This document shows, piece after piece, positions 27,479-35,451 of a stretch of DNA of 64,000 nt. The first letter of the stretch is position 1. Each line of letters starts with the position of its first letter. The position numbers and the translations under genes were made by a program. The stretch comes from an uncultured Polaribacter sp. (lineage in GTDB: Bacteria; Bacteroidota; Bacteroidia; Flavobacteriales; Flavobacteriaceae): contig NZ_CANMVP010000004.1 in NCBI RefSeq assembly GCF_947501385.1, positions 62,001-126,000 of the forward strand. The letters run 5' to 3'. Below the pieces are notes generated by a model that ran no database searches, was not told the origin of the DNA, and worked only from the letters and a program-made list of their open reading frames with translations.

Positions 27479-28825
27479 ATGATTTGTTCATTTAGGTTTC
27501 TTTTGATAATAATTATGATGAGCAACCTTTTTAATCTATCTGCTCAAAATCCTTTATTGCCACATGTGTATGCTGCAGATCCATCGGCGCATGTTTGGCC
27601 AAATGATAGCAAAACACTTTGGCTATATACTTCACATGATGAACCTGGAACCAATCATCATGCTACTATGAATAGCTATCATGCTTTTTCAACACAAGAT
27701 TTGGTGAATTGGGTAGATCATGGTCGTGTGCTTGCAGTTGAAAATGTAGATTGGGCAATTTCAATGGCTTGGGCAACTGACGCTGCGTATTGGAAAAATA
27801 CTTATTATTTAGTGTATTGCATGGTTGAGGAAAGAACAGGCATATTTAGAACTGGATTGGCAACCAGCGATGATCCACAAGGACCATTTAAAGATATCGG
27901 ATTTATTAAAAACGTAGCATGGGGACAAGACCCAGCCATTTATATAGAAAATAACAAAGCGTATCTTTTTTGGGGTTCAGGTGGAAAGTGTTACGCAGGT
28001 GAACTTACGGATGATTTGTTAGCGTTGAAGAATGAAACCAAGGTTGAGCTGACAAAGCAACTCATAGAAGTTTTTGAAGGACCTTGGGTTCATAAATACA
28101 ACGGAATGTATTATTTATCCTATCCAGCATTATCCCATAAAAAGTGGCCAGAAGAAATGTATTATGCAGTTTCTGAAAATATTTTAGGTCCTTACCAGTT
28201 CAAAGGAAACTATTTGCCATTTTTTGAAGGACAATCTGCCACAAACCACGGATCAATAGTTCAATTTAAAGAGCATTGGATTTCGTTTTATCATGCTGCA
28301 TGGCTTTCTGAAGGAATTAATGAATCAAGAAACCTAATGGCAGATTTTTTATCTTATAATAAAGATGGAACTATAAAGGCAATTATTCCTTCTAAGGAAG
28401 GAGTTTCTTCTGGCAAAAAGGGAAAAACAATCATCCATTTAGAAGCCGAGAACGCCCTTTTACAAGGTGGTAAATTTGGAGCAATTGCCAAAGATTTCAA
28501 AGGAAAAGGATTTTCAGGAACAGGATATGTTACAGGATTTGATAAACGAAGAGATTATATAGAGGTTTTAGTACAAGTTGCAAAAGAAATAAAAGTTAAT
28601 TTACAAGTAAGATTATCTGCAGATGCTGATTACACAGCAGATATTCTAGTAGGTTTTACCATGATGGCAGATTGGGGAGGATTGCCAATGAAAAAAACAA
28701 AGGGATGGGAAATCATTGATTTAGGGAAAATAGTTTTGAAAGCAGGTGATAATAAAATACGCTTTACGCCTCAACAAAATGTAAACTTAAAAATTGACTA
28801 TTTCCAAATTGCCTTACCAGACTAA
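27479..28825 (+). CDS. GH43-like glycosidase with C-terminal CBM6/35-like domain
   Basis: The 448-residue protein has a type I signal peptide (cleavage about LSAQ-N) and no lipobox cysteine. The five-blade propeller core shows the three GH43 carboxylates: Asp34 in AADPSAHVW, Asp151 in WGQDPAIYI and Glu200 in VFEGPWVHK. From about residue 315 (IIHLEAENALLQGGKF...) to the end is a carbohydrate-binding module of CBM6/35 type. It would remove side-chain arabinofuranose, galactose or xylose. The specificity cannot be told from sequence, but a debranching role on decorated mannan is plausible. It is 2 bases after the GH5 gene. Alternatively it is a divergent GH43 subfamily with a mannan-specific activity. 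Confidence 0.85.
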   Translation: MICSFRFLLIIIMMSNLFNLSAQNPLLPHVYAADPSAHVWPNDSKTLWLYTSHDEPGTNHHATMNSYHAFSTQDLVNWVDHGRVLAVENVDWAISMAWATDAAYWKNTYYLVYCMVEERTGIFRTGLATSDDPQGPFKDIGFIKNVAWGQDPAIYIENNKAYLFWGSGGKCYAGELTDDLLALKNETKVELTKQLIEVFEGPWVHKYNGMYYLSYPALSHKKWPEEMYYAVSENILGPYQFKGNYLPFFEGQSATNHGSIVQFKEHWISFYHAAWLSEGINESRNLMADFLSYNKDGTIKAIIPSKEGVSSGKKGKTIIHLEAENALLQGGKFGAIAKDFKGKGFSGTGYVTGFDKRRDYIEVLVQVAKEIKVNLQVRLSADADYTADILVGFTMMADWGGLPMKKTKGWEIIDLGKIVLKAGDNKIRFTPQQNVNLKIDYFQIALPD

Positions 28826-28955
28826 AAATATACTTTATAGTTCTCAACTATTTTAAGTATCATTAGCTTGATTGGAACTATTATTTTAATCATAATTGCT
28901 TGATTTATACAGGGTTTTGATAGAATACTATTATGTAGTGAGAGGTACTTTAAAG

Positions 28956-28963
28956 TAACTTTG
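28956..28963 (+). promoter_or_regulatory. Probable -7 promoter box (TAACTTTG)
   Basis: TAACTTTG fits TAnnTTTG and lies 26 bases before the ATG at 28990. A matching -33 element at the right distance is not obvious. It suggests that the T9SS protein has its own transcript. Confidence 0.4.
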
Positions 28964-28989
28964 AGTACTTAATTTTAAATTATATCATT

Positions 28990-30033
28990 ATGAAAAAACA
29001 ACTACTTTTATTTTTATCATTCTTCGTATTACTAGTACCAATCTGTATAAACGCACAAACAGGAACTATTACTATAGTATCAATTCAAAGTCCTATTGAA
29101 GCAGGAACCGCTGGAGCTATTGAAGTAACCTATACGTCAGATATTGCATGTAAATTAAATATTCAATTAAGAGAAACCAATGCAAATGAAACTACTGTAA
29201 ATTATGGTCCATGGAATGGTCAAATGGACGTAACGGATTTAGCCGTTGCTGCTACACCAACAACCGTATCTTTCAATTATAATATTGCAGGTACTCAAAA
29301 ACCTTCCTCTGATTTATCTTCAGGAGTTCAATACACGTTTGTTCTTAAATTAGTAGGAGACAATGCCGAAGGAGAATATGGGTATAATAATGGAAAAACT
29401 GAAAATATTACAGAGGTAACGGCATCGACTTCTGTAGTAAATAGTGCAAATTTCACCTCAGTACCAACAACCATTGCTGCAGGAGATAATTTAACTGCAA
29501 ACTTCGAATATACGTTAACAAATGAGGGTAAAGTAAAGGTAGATGTTAGAAAATATGACGGAGATACGTGGCTTTCTGATGGTTTAGTTGCCGAAGCATT
29601 TGTGAATCCAGCAGCAGCTACTAGTGCTTCAGCTGTTACAGATTCAAAAATACTTACAATAGCTGGAGATACGCCAACGAGTTCTTCATTAACGGGGAAT
29701 GAAAATTATAAAACGGTGGTGACACTTTATGATAGTACTTGGACTTTTATAATGCAAACAAAAAGTGATTTAACAATTACAACATCCTTAGGAGTAGAAG
29801 AAGTAAAGGAAGATGTTTTTACTTTTTACCCGAATCCTGTGGAAAACATTCTAATGATAAAATCGAATATTCTACAAGTGAAATCAATGAAAATTTTTGA
29901 CATGACAGGTAGAACGATCAAAGTGATACCTAATGCTGAAAATTTAAAATCTATCGATGTATCAGATTTTACAAAAGGGCTTTATATTATTCATACAAAC
30001 AACAATAAGCAATATACTTTTTTGAAAAAATAA
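28990..30033 (+). CDS. T9SS-secreted protein with two unassigned beta-sandwich domains
   Basis: The 347-residue protein has a signal peptide (about residues 1-23, CINAQ). Two related domains of about 110 residues follow: residues about 25-130 (TITIVSIQSPIEAGTAGAIEVTY) and 150-260 (SANFTSVPTTIAAGDNLTANFEYTL). The end (VFTFYPNPVENILMIKS...KGLYIIHTNNNKQYTFLKK) is a type IX secretion type A sorting domain. The two middle domains share the pattern 'P-x-I-x-AG-x-x...ExTYT' and tryptophans in an N/D-x-W-x context. I do not recognise them as a named family. Because it closes the mannan locus and is destined for secretion or surface attachment, a glycan-binding role is a reasonable guess. It is not shown. 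Confidence 0.82.
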   Translation: MKKQLLLFLSFFVLLVPICINAQTGTITIVSIQSPIEAGTAGAIEVTYTSDIACKLNIQLRETNANETTVNYGPWNGQMDVTDLAVAATPTTVSFNYNIAGTQKPSSDLSSGVQYTFVLKLVGDNAEGEYGYNNGKTENITEVTASTSVVNSANFTSVPTTIAAGDNLTANFEYTLTNEGKVKVDVRKYDGDTWLSDGLVAEAFVNPAAATSASAVTDSKILTIAGDTPTSSSLTGNENYKTVVTLYDSTWTFIMQTKSDLTITTSLGVEEVKEDVFTFYPNPVENILMIKSNILQVKSMKIFDMTGRTIKVIPNAENLKSIDVSDFTKGLYIIHTNNNKQYTFLKK

Positions 30034-30061
30034 GAACCGAATCAAAATATTTGCAAATTTT

Positions 30062-30097
30062 AAAAAAGGCTATCTTGATTTTCTCGGATGGTCTTTT
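30062..30097 (+). terminator. Terminator at the end of the mannan locus
   Basis: AAAAAAGGCTATC at 30062-30074 pairs with GATGGTCTTTT at 30087-30097 using G-T wobble pairs. The form is the common flavobacterial A-stem/T-stem terminator. It lies 29 bases after the T9SS gene stop. Confidence 0.65.
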
Positions 30098-30165
30098 ATC
30101 TTTCAAAAAAACTTCGATAAAATAAGGGAAGAGGGAAACTCTACTTAGACTGTATGATGAAATAA

Positions 30166-30276
30166 AGTGCAAGTATTGTTTTTGATCATGGCGTTTTTGA
30201 TACAACTATAACAGGATGGCCTAAATCGGATTATGCAATGGAAGATGAATTGATTTCATCTGTAATAATGAGTTAA
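30166..30276 (+). pseudogene. Possible C-terminal gene remnant
   Basis: A 36-codon open stretch reads SASIVFDHGVFDTTITGWPKS and continues to a TAA at 30274. It has a protein-like composition but no start codon, no ribosome site and an upstream stop at 30163. It could be the tail of a lost gene or chance. I cannot assign a family. The flanking 30034-30922 gap is otherwise non-coding and repeat-rich. Confidence 0.2.
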
Positions 30277-30457
30277 CATTGCCTTTTACTATGAAAATAA
30301 TTATTTTTATAAATTTACATTTAATAGAAAAACACCCTTAAGGCATTGAATTTTATTATCTAGTTAAAAGCTAAAAACCATGCAATTTATTGCATTTACT
30401 TTAATTTCTATAAAGTTTGAAGAGTATATTGTCATTTCGACAGAGCGAGAAACGAGT

Positions 30458-30492
30458 GAAGAGAAATCTTAATACTAATAAGATTTCTCTTC
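30458..30492. repeat. Hairpin within a dispersed GAGAAATCTTA-type repeat
   Basis: GAAGAGAAATCTTA at 30458-30471 is perfectly inverted at 30479-30492 around seven bases. It is preceded by GTCATTTCGACAGAGCGAGA, a sequence type that recurs in many flavobacterial genomes between genes. The function is unknown. Confidence 0.55.
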
Positions 30493-30499
30493 ATGCCTT

Positions 30500-30660
30500 A
30501 TTCCTATTGATGTGTTTATTTAACTATTCGATTTTAAAACAATTAGTAGTTCTCGACTGCGCTACCATTGACGTGTTTATTTAATTTATTGATTATTAGA
30601 CACTTATTAGTTCTCTTCCGAAGCTTCGGAACGCTACCATTGACGTAGCTTGTAAATTGC
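30500..30660. repeat. Degenerate tandem repeat array, three units of about 60-70 bp
   Basis: Related blocks occur at about 30501 (CCTATTGATGTGTTTATTTA), 30562 (TACCATTGACGTGTTTATTT) and 30635 (TACCATTGACGTAGCTTG). They are spaced 61 and 72 bases apart and each is followed by an AT-rich stretch and then, in two cases, TTAGTAGTTCTC/TTATTAGTTCTC. The second spacer also has the palindrome CCGAAGCTTCGG. The array abuts the MITE-like element at 30683. No coding potential is seen. Confidence 0.5.
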
Positions 30661-30682
30661 TGTTTTACAAATTATTAATATA

Positions 30683-30838
30683 TGTCTGGTCGAGCGCAGT
30701 CGAGACCTCATTAAAACCTCTCGATAGCTTCGCTAGCTACTTTCAATGAAAATGTATTTTCATTTCAGTAATGCTCGAGGAGACATTACGTCATTCCAAT
30801 CGTTTGATAAAATTTTTTCTCGGGTCTCGAACAGACAT
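30683..30838. mobile_element. MITE-like 156-bp repeat, copy A
   Basis: The ends are near-inverted: TGTCTGGTCGA at the left and TCGAACAGACA at the right. The interior contains CTCATTAAAACCTCTCGA and GAGACATTACGTCATTCC, which are also found in copy B at 49997-50152. Both copies are exactly 156 bases long. No transposase or open frame is inside, so it would be non-autonomous if mobile. The arms CGAGCGCAGTCGAGA and CTCGATAGCTTCGCTAGC are swapped relative to the core in the other copy. Confidence 0.6.
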
Positions 30839-30922
30839 GATTACAAGAATTCTGTCTTATCGTTCTCTAAAAAGAATTTCATTCTTTTGTCAAAACTATG
30901 GATTTCAAATCTATGGTTTCTT

Positions 30923-31966
30923 TTATACAACTGTATAGGTTTCTAAATTTTCTGAAGTAATAATATCTATAGGTAATAAACTTTTTTCAGGTATTTCTTT
31001 TCCAAAAAGAAAATATTCAACAAGATAAGTTAATCCTAAATATACCTGTTTTTTAGGGTTTTGATGAATTAGAAAGTCAATAATATGATCATTTAAATGC
31101 TTAATATTCTCATTCAGTAAATCGTATCCAATTACTTTAATACCTTCTATTTTATTCTTTTTAAGATATGCTGCAATCTTATAGACTTTAGATGTAGTGA
31201 CAAAAACACCCGAAACATTTTTAGAAGTTTTAAAAAGATTGTCTAATTTATTCGTTAGATTATTTTGATGAAAGTTAAAAGTTTCTATGGTGTGATTCGT
31301 TTTTTTATTTTGATCAAAATAGTTTCTAAAACCCTTTTCCTTTTCTTGCATAGGTATCGAATTGTTGAAATCTTCATCAATATGAACAATGGCAACGGTA
31401 GAGTTTTTATCAATTAACATATGTAATAAACTTGCAGCAATTCTGCCACTTTTAAATAAATCTTGACCCACAAAGTTTTTTGTAGCATCAATTTCTAACT
31501 GATTATTAAATTTGCTTACAATAATATTGTTGTCCACATATTTTTCTACTATTTGTAAGGTCTCTTTGTAAAATAAAGGTGCTAACAAAACAGCATCAGG
31601 AGCAATTTTTAAAACTTTCTTATTTACAGCTATAAAAGATTGTATGTCAGTTGGGTTAAAAAAGAAAGGCTCGATAAAAACACCAAAGGAGGTAAATTCA
31701 TTAACAGCTTCAGTAATTCCTTCATTACAAGGAAACCAAAATAAATCTTCTTTAAAATCTGGTAAAACCACACAAATATGATATTTTTTTGTGTTTTTTA
31801 AGCTTCTTGCTAATAAATTAGGGGTATAATTTATTTCATTCAAAACAGTGTTCACTTTTTCAAATGCTTTTTTAGAAACTTTTCCTCTTTTATGAATAAC
31901 TCGATCTACAGTTCCTTTAGAAACGCCAGCCAATTTGGCAATATCTTTAATGGTGGGTGTTTTCAT
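30923..31966 (-). CDS. LacI-family transcriptional regulator
   Basis: The 347-residue protein starts with the LacI helix-turn-helix (PTIKDIAKLAGVSKGTVDRVIHKRGKVSKKAFEKV) and hinge (YTPNLLARSLKN). A periplasmic-binding-protein-like sensor domain then runs to the end. The sensor belongs to the type with DVVLLAP-like sugar-binding strands (APDAVLLAPLFYKE). It is divergent from the nucleotidyltransferase/kinase/permease/NagB operon. A perfect palindrome of LacI type lies in the space between, so repression of that operon is likely. The inducer is unknown, with an amino sugar or sugar phosphate as the leading guess. A TAnnTTTG-like box in minus orientation at 31972-31979 is only 5 bases before its start codon, which would give almost no leader. 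Confidence 0.9.
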   Translation of the reverse strand: MKTPTIKDIAKLAGVSKGTVDRVIHKRGKVSKKAFEKVNTVLNEINYTPNLLARSLKNTKKYHICVVLPDFKEDLFWFPCNEGITEAVNEFTSFGVFIEPFFFNPTDIQSFIAVNKKVLKIAPDAVLLAPLFYKETLQIVEKYVDNNIIVSKFNNQLEIDATKNFVGQDLFKSGRIAASLLHMLIDKNSTVAIVHIDEDFNNSIPMQEKEKGFRNYFDQNKKTNHTIETFNFHQNNLTNKLDNLFKTSKNVSGVFVTTSKVYKIAAYLKKNKIEGIKVIGYDLLNENIKHLNDHIIDFLIHQNPKKQVYLGLTYLVEYFLFGKEIPEKSLLPIDIITSENLETYTVV

Positions 31967-31993
31967 TCATACAAATATAGAACATTCGTTTAA

Positions 31994-32019
31994 AAAAAAT
32001 GTGCTCGAGCACATTTTTT
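31994..32019. promoter_or_regulatory. LacI-type operator palindrome
   Basis: A perfect 26-base palindrome has the core ATGTGCTCGAGCACAT with central CG flanked by A and T tracts. It sits 28 bases upstream of the LacI gene start and 77 bases upstream of the first operon gene start, between their promoters. The central CG in a 14-18-base palindrome is typical of LacI-family sites. Binding by the adjacent LacI protein is inferred. Confidence 0.75.
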
Positions 32020-32052
32020 AACAAATTTCTAGGTAATTTTAATAAAAAAAAA

Positions 32053-32060
32053 TATATTTG
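32053..32060 (+). promoter_or_regulatory. Probable -7 promoter box of the amino-sugar operon (TATATTTG)
   Basis: TATATTTG fits TAnnTTTG and lies 36 bases upstream of the ATG at 32096 and 34 bases downstream of the operator. No clear -33 TTTG is present. Confidence 0.5.
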
Positions 32061-32095
32061 TTTAAAATAAACAAGATAAATAGTTTAATGATACT

Positions 32096-33037
32096 ATGAA
32101 AGATTCTGTAAATCAATCAACTAAAACAAATAAAAACAAACCCACATTAGTAATATTAGCTGCTGGTATGGGAAGCCGTTATGGTGGATTGAAGCAAATG
32201 GACACTTTTACTGCAGAAGGAGATACCATTATAGATTTTTCTTTATATGATGCTATACAAGCGGGTTTCGGAAAAGTAGTATTTATCATTAGAAAAAGTT
32301 TTCAGGCAGAATTCAAAGCTATTTTTAATGAAAAATTAGCTGGTAAAGTAGCAATTGAATATGTCTATCAAGAATTAGAAAATGTGCCAGAAAAGTATAG
32401 AAATCCATTGAGAATAAAGCCTTGGGGAACAGGTCATGCCTTATTAATGACCAAAGATGTTATCAAAGAAAACTTTGCCATTATAAATGCAGACGATTTT
32501 TATAGCAGACAAGCTTTTCATGTGATTGCAGAAGAGTTAAGAAATACGGATGAAAATAGTTACAATTTTAGCATGGTAGCCTATTCTCTAAAAAATACGG
32601 TTTCAGATAATGGATATGTTTCTAGAGGTGAATGTGCTGTTGATAAAAATGGGTATTTAACCGATGTTACAGAAAGAATAAGAATCGAAAAAATAGATGG
32701 CGTTTTAAAAAGTGAAAATGAAAAAGGAGAAATGCTTCCGATTGATGAAAACACAATTGTCTCTATGAATTTCTGGGGTTTTACATCAAAATGTTTTGAA
32801 TTTGGCGGCGAACTATTTCTCGATTTTTTAGAAAAAAACAAAGAAAATTTAAAAGCAGAATTTTATTTACCGTTAATAGTAAATAAAATGTTAGAAGGAA
32901 AAAAAGCATCTGTAAAAGTTTTAGAATCAGACGCTAAATGGTTTGGTGTTACCTATAGTGACGATAAAGAAAAGGCGCAAAAAGAGATTAGTAGGTTGAA
33001 AGAGAACGGAGTATATCCAACTAAACTATGGGAATAA
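32096..33037 (+). CDS. Sugar-1-phosphate nucleotidyltransferase family protein
   Basis: The 313-residue cytosolic protein carries the nucleotidyltransferase signature TLVILAAGMGSRYGGLKQM at residues about 15-33. The sugar-binding/metal motif INADDFYS is near residue 130. Family members join NTPs to sugar-1-phosphates. The kinase-like gene starts one base after the stop, and such pairs in Bacteroidota resemble an N-acetylhexosamine 1-kinase followed by its uridylyltransferase. The operon also has a FucP-type permease and NagB-PIG-L, so the sugar is probably an N-acetylhexosamine or related sugar. The exact nucleotide and sugar cannot be told. Confidence 0.85.
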   Translation: MKDSVNQSTKTNKNKPTLVILAAGMGSRYGGLKQMDTFTAEGDTIIDFSLYDAIQAGFGKVVFIIRKSFQAEFKAIFNEKLAGKVAIEYVYQELENVPEKYRNPLRIKPWGTGHALLMTKDVIKENFAIINADDFYSRQAFHVIAEELRNTDENSYNFSMVAYSLKNTVSDNGYVSRGECAVDKNGYLTDVTERIRIEKIDGVLKSENEKGEMLPIDENTIVSMNFWGFTSKCFEFGGELFLDFLEKNKENLKAEFYLPLIVNKMLEGKKASVKVLESDAKWFGVTYSDDKEKAQKEISRLKENGVYPTKLWE

Positions 33038-33038
33038 G

Positions 33039-34103
33039 ATGGAAGCAGCAATGATAAAATCAATTTTTAACGAATTTGACCATCGATTTAATTATAAAAA
33101 TCACTCAGAATTGAATTCAGGGCATATCAATGATACTTTTTTTGTAGAAACAGATGGTCATAAAAACTATATTCTTCAAAGAATAAACCATAGTGTTTTT
33201 AAAGATGTTCCTGGTTTGGTAAACAACAAAGCATTAACAAGTAATCATTTAAAAAGTAAATATCCTAACCTTTCTAAAGACGAATTAAGTAAAAAAGTAT
33301 TGAGTTTTGTAAAAGCTAAAAACTCCGATTTTTACTACTTTAAAAATGGAAACGACTTTTGGAATGTAATGGTTTTTATTGAGAATAGCGTTACACACGA
33401 AATTGTAAAAGACAAAGAAATTGCCTATGAAGGTGGTAAATTGTTAGGCGAATTTTTAAATGGTACTTTAGATTTTGATAGCAGTCAATTAATAGATGTT
33501 ATCCCGAATTTTCATGACATGTCTTTTCGATACAAACAATACGCATCTTCCATACAAAGTGCATCAAAAGAACGTTTAAAAAAAGCAGAAAAGTATACAA
33601 AAATTGTTGCAGCTTTAAAGGATGAAATGCACATTCTACAAAACTTAAAAGAAACAAGAAAAATACCTGTAAGAGTCACGCACAACGATACTAAAATATC
33701 GAATGCGCTTTTTACAGAAGATCATAAGGGAATTTGTATGATCGATACAGATACGGTAATGCCAGGAATTATTCATTATGATTTTGGGGATGCCATAAGA
33801 ACCATTTGTAATTCGGCGGCAGAAGATGAAAAAGATTTGTCTAAAGTGGAGTTTAATTTAGAATATTACAAAGCGTATGAAAAAGGCTTTTTAGAGCAAA
33901 CTGCGGCTTCTTTATCAGCAGTAGAGTTAAAATATTTGCCGTTGGCAGCAAAAACAATGATTTTTATCATGGCACTACGTTTTTTAACTGATTATTTAAA
34001 TAATGACGTATATTATAAAACAAAGTATCCAGAACACAACTTAGAGAGAGCCAAAAATCAATTCAAGTTGATTGAAAGTTTTTCTAAAAAAATAGCTAAT
34101 TAA
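33039..34103 (+). CDS. Phosphotransferase (NahK-like sugar 1-kinase) family protein
   Basis: The 354-residue protein has the aminoglycoside-phosphotransferase/choline-kinase-like fold. SGHINDTFFVET and YILQRINHSVF form the N-lobe, RVTHNDTKISNALF the catalytic loop (HxD...N) and CMIDTDTVMPGIIHYDFGDAIRT the metal site. This form, with DTDTVMPG, is that of N-acetylhexosamine 1-kinases. It starts one base after the nucleotidyltransferase stop and is 10 bases ahead of the permease. It would phosphorylate the sugar at C1 for the nucleotidyltransferase. Assignment to a specific hexosamine is inferred. An in-frame ATG four codons later is an alternative start. Confidence 0.85.
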   Translation: MEAAMIKSIFNEFDHRFNYKNHSELNSGHINDTFFVETDGHKNYILQRINHSVFKDVPGLVNNKALTSNHLKSKYPNLSKDELSKKVLSFVKAKNSDFYYFKNGNDFWNVMVFIENSVTHEIVKDKEIAYEGGKLLGEFLNGTLDFDSSQLIDVIPNFHDMSFRYKQYASSIQSASKERLKKAEKYTKIVAALKDEMHILQNLKETRKIPVRVTHNDTKISNALFTEDHKGICMIDTDTVMPGIIHYDFGDAIRTICNSAAEDEKDLSKVEFNLEYYKAYEKGFLEQTAASLSAVELKYLPLAAKTMIFIMALRFLTDYLNNDVYYKTKYPEHNLERAKNQFKLIESFSKKIAN

Positions 34104-34113
34104 ATTAAAAAAT

Positions 34114-35418
34114 ATGCAACAAAAAAATAATACCACGGCAATTGTAATTATTGCAAGTTTATTTTTCATTTTCGGGTTTGTAACATGGATCAATGGAGCT
34201 TTAATTCCATTTATGAAAACCATTAACGAGTTAACAGATGCGCAATCTTATTTAGTTGCTTCCGCTTCCTATATTTCTTTTGTAGTGATGGCATTACCCG
34301 CTTCTTACATCTTGAATAAAATTGGCTACAAAAAAGGAATGTCTTTAGGATTAATTATCATGGCTATTGGTGCATTGGTTTTTATACCAGCAGCAGAAGC
34401 AAGAACATATTGGGTGTTTTTAGCAGGAATTTTTATTCAAGGAACTGGTATGACCATTTTGCAAACTGCCGCAAACCCATACATTACCATTTTAGGACCT
34501 ATTGAAAGTGGTGCAAAACGTATTGCCATTATGGGAATTGCCAATAAAACTGCAGGTGCTCTTGGATCTTTAATTTTTGGAGCTTTGTTATTATCAGGAA
34601 TAGATGAAACAAAAGAAAAACTTGCTGGTGCAACTTTAGACGAAAAAAACGTGCTGTTAGATACTATGGCAGACAGTGTTTTTATGCCTTATGTAATAAT
34701 GGCAATTGTATTATTTTTATTAGGAATTCTAATAAGAAAAGCTCCGCTACCTCAAGTAGAAGCAGATGAAGCAGAAGAAATTGCGTCAGGTAAAACTGCA
34801 AAAACTAGTATTTTTCAATTCCCAAATTTATGGTTGGGTGTATTAGCTTTATTTGTTTATGTAGGTGCAGAAGTAATTGCTGGAGATACCATTATTGCCT
34901 ATGGAATTTCATTAGGTTTTACAGGAGAAGAAGCAAAATATTTTACAACCTATACTTTATTGGCAATGGTAGCCACCTACGCTTTGGGCGTGTTTTTAAT
35001 TCCGAAATATGTAAAACAAAAAACAGCTTTAATTGCAAGTGCTGTTTTAGGGATATTTTTTAGTTTTTGCATTTTAAATACTACAGGTTTTGCATCTGTT
35101 TTATTTGTTGCTGCTTTAGGGATCGCAAATGCCTTGGTCTGGCCAGCAATTTGGCCTTTGACTTTAGACGGTTTAGGAAAATTCACAAAAACAGGTTCTG
35201 CACTTTTAATCATGGCAATTTCTGGTGGTGCAATTATTCCGCCTTTGTATGGTAGAATTGTAGACGCAAATAAAGAAGAACTAATTACAAGTGGTTTACA
35301 AGAAGCAGATGCAATGGCAACAGCTTCTACAGAAAGTTATTGGATTTTAATACCATGTTATGTGATCATACTGCTTTTTGCAGTTTGGGGACACAAAATA
35401 AAAAATTGGAGTAAATAA
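34114..35418 (+). CDS. FucP/NagP-type sugar MFS permease
   Basis: The 434-residue protein has about 12 membrane segments and the FHS (fucose-galactose-gluconate:H+ symporter) signatures FGFVTWINGALIPFMK and GTGMTILQTAANPYITILGP. The central ANKTAGALGSLIFGALLL and the later ANALVWPAIWPLTLDGLG also fit. Bacteroidota and Shewanella NagP transporters for N-acetylglucosamine belong to this family, and the next gene encodes NagB-PIG-L, so GlcNAc or another amino sugar is the likely cargo. A fucose, mannose or galactose substrate cannot be excluded from sequence. It is 10 bases behind the kinase gene, which implies joint expression under LacI control. Confidence 0.88.
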   Translation: MQQKNNTTAIVIIASLFFIFGFVTWINGALIPFMKTINELTDAQSYLVASASYISFVVMALPASYILNKIGYKKGMSLGLIIMAIGALVFIPAAEARTYWVFLAGIFIQGTGMTILQTAANPYITILGPIESGAKRIAIMGIANKTAGALGSLIFGALLLSGIDETKEKLAGATLDEKNVLLDTMADSVFMPYVIMAIVLFLLGILIRKAPLPQVEADEAEEIASGKTAKTSIFQFPNLWLGVLALFVYVGAEVIAGDTIIAYGISLGFTGEEAKYFTTYTLLAMVATYALGVFLIPKYVKQKTALIASAVLGIFFSFCILNTTGFASVLFVAALGIANALVWPAIWPLTLDGLGKFTKTGSALLIMAISGGAIIPPLYGRIVDANKEELITSGLQEADAMATASTESYWILIPCYVIILLFAVWGHKIKNWSK

Positions 35419-35451
35419 TAGAATAGTAATTTTAAAATAGATTAAGACATC

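Noticed and set aside
30420..30840. CRISPR-like repeat array
   Set aside because: The units are degenerate, of unequal spacing (61 and 72 bases) and AT-rich, with no constant repeat and no cas genes nearby.
30746..30946. 66-codon plus-strand frame
   Set aside because: It starts inside the MITE-like element and ends within the 3' end of the LacI gene on the other strand; composition is that of non-coding AT-rich DNA.
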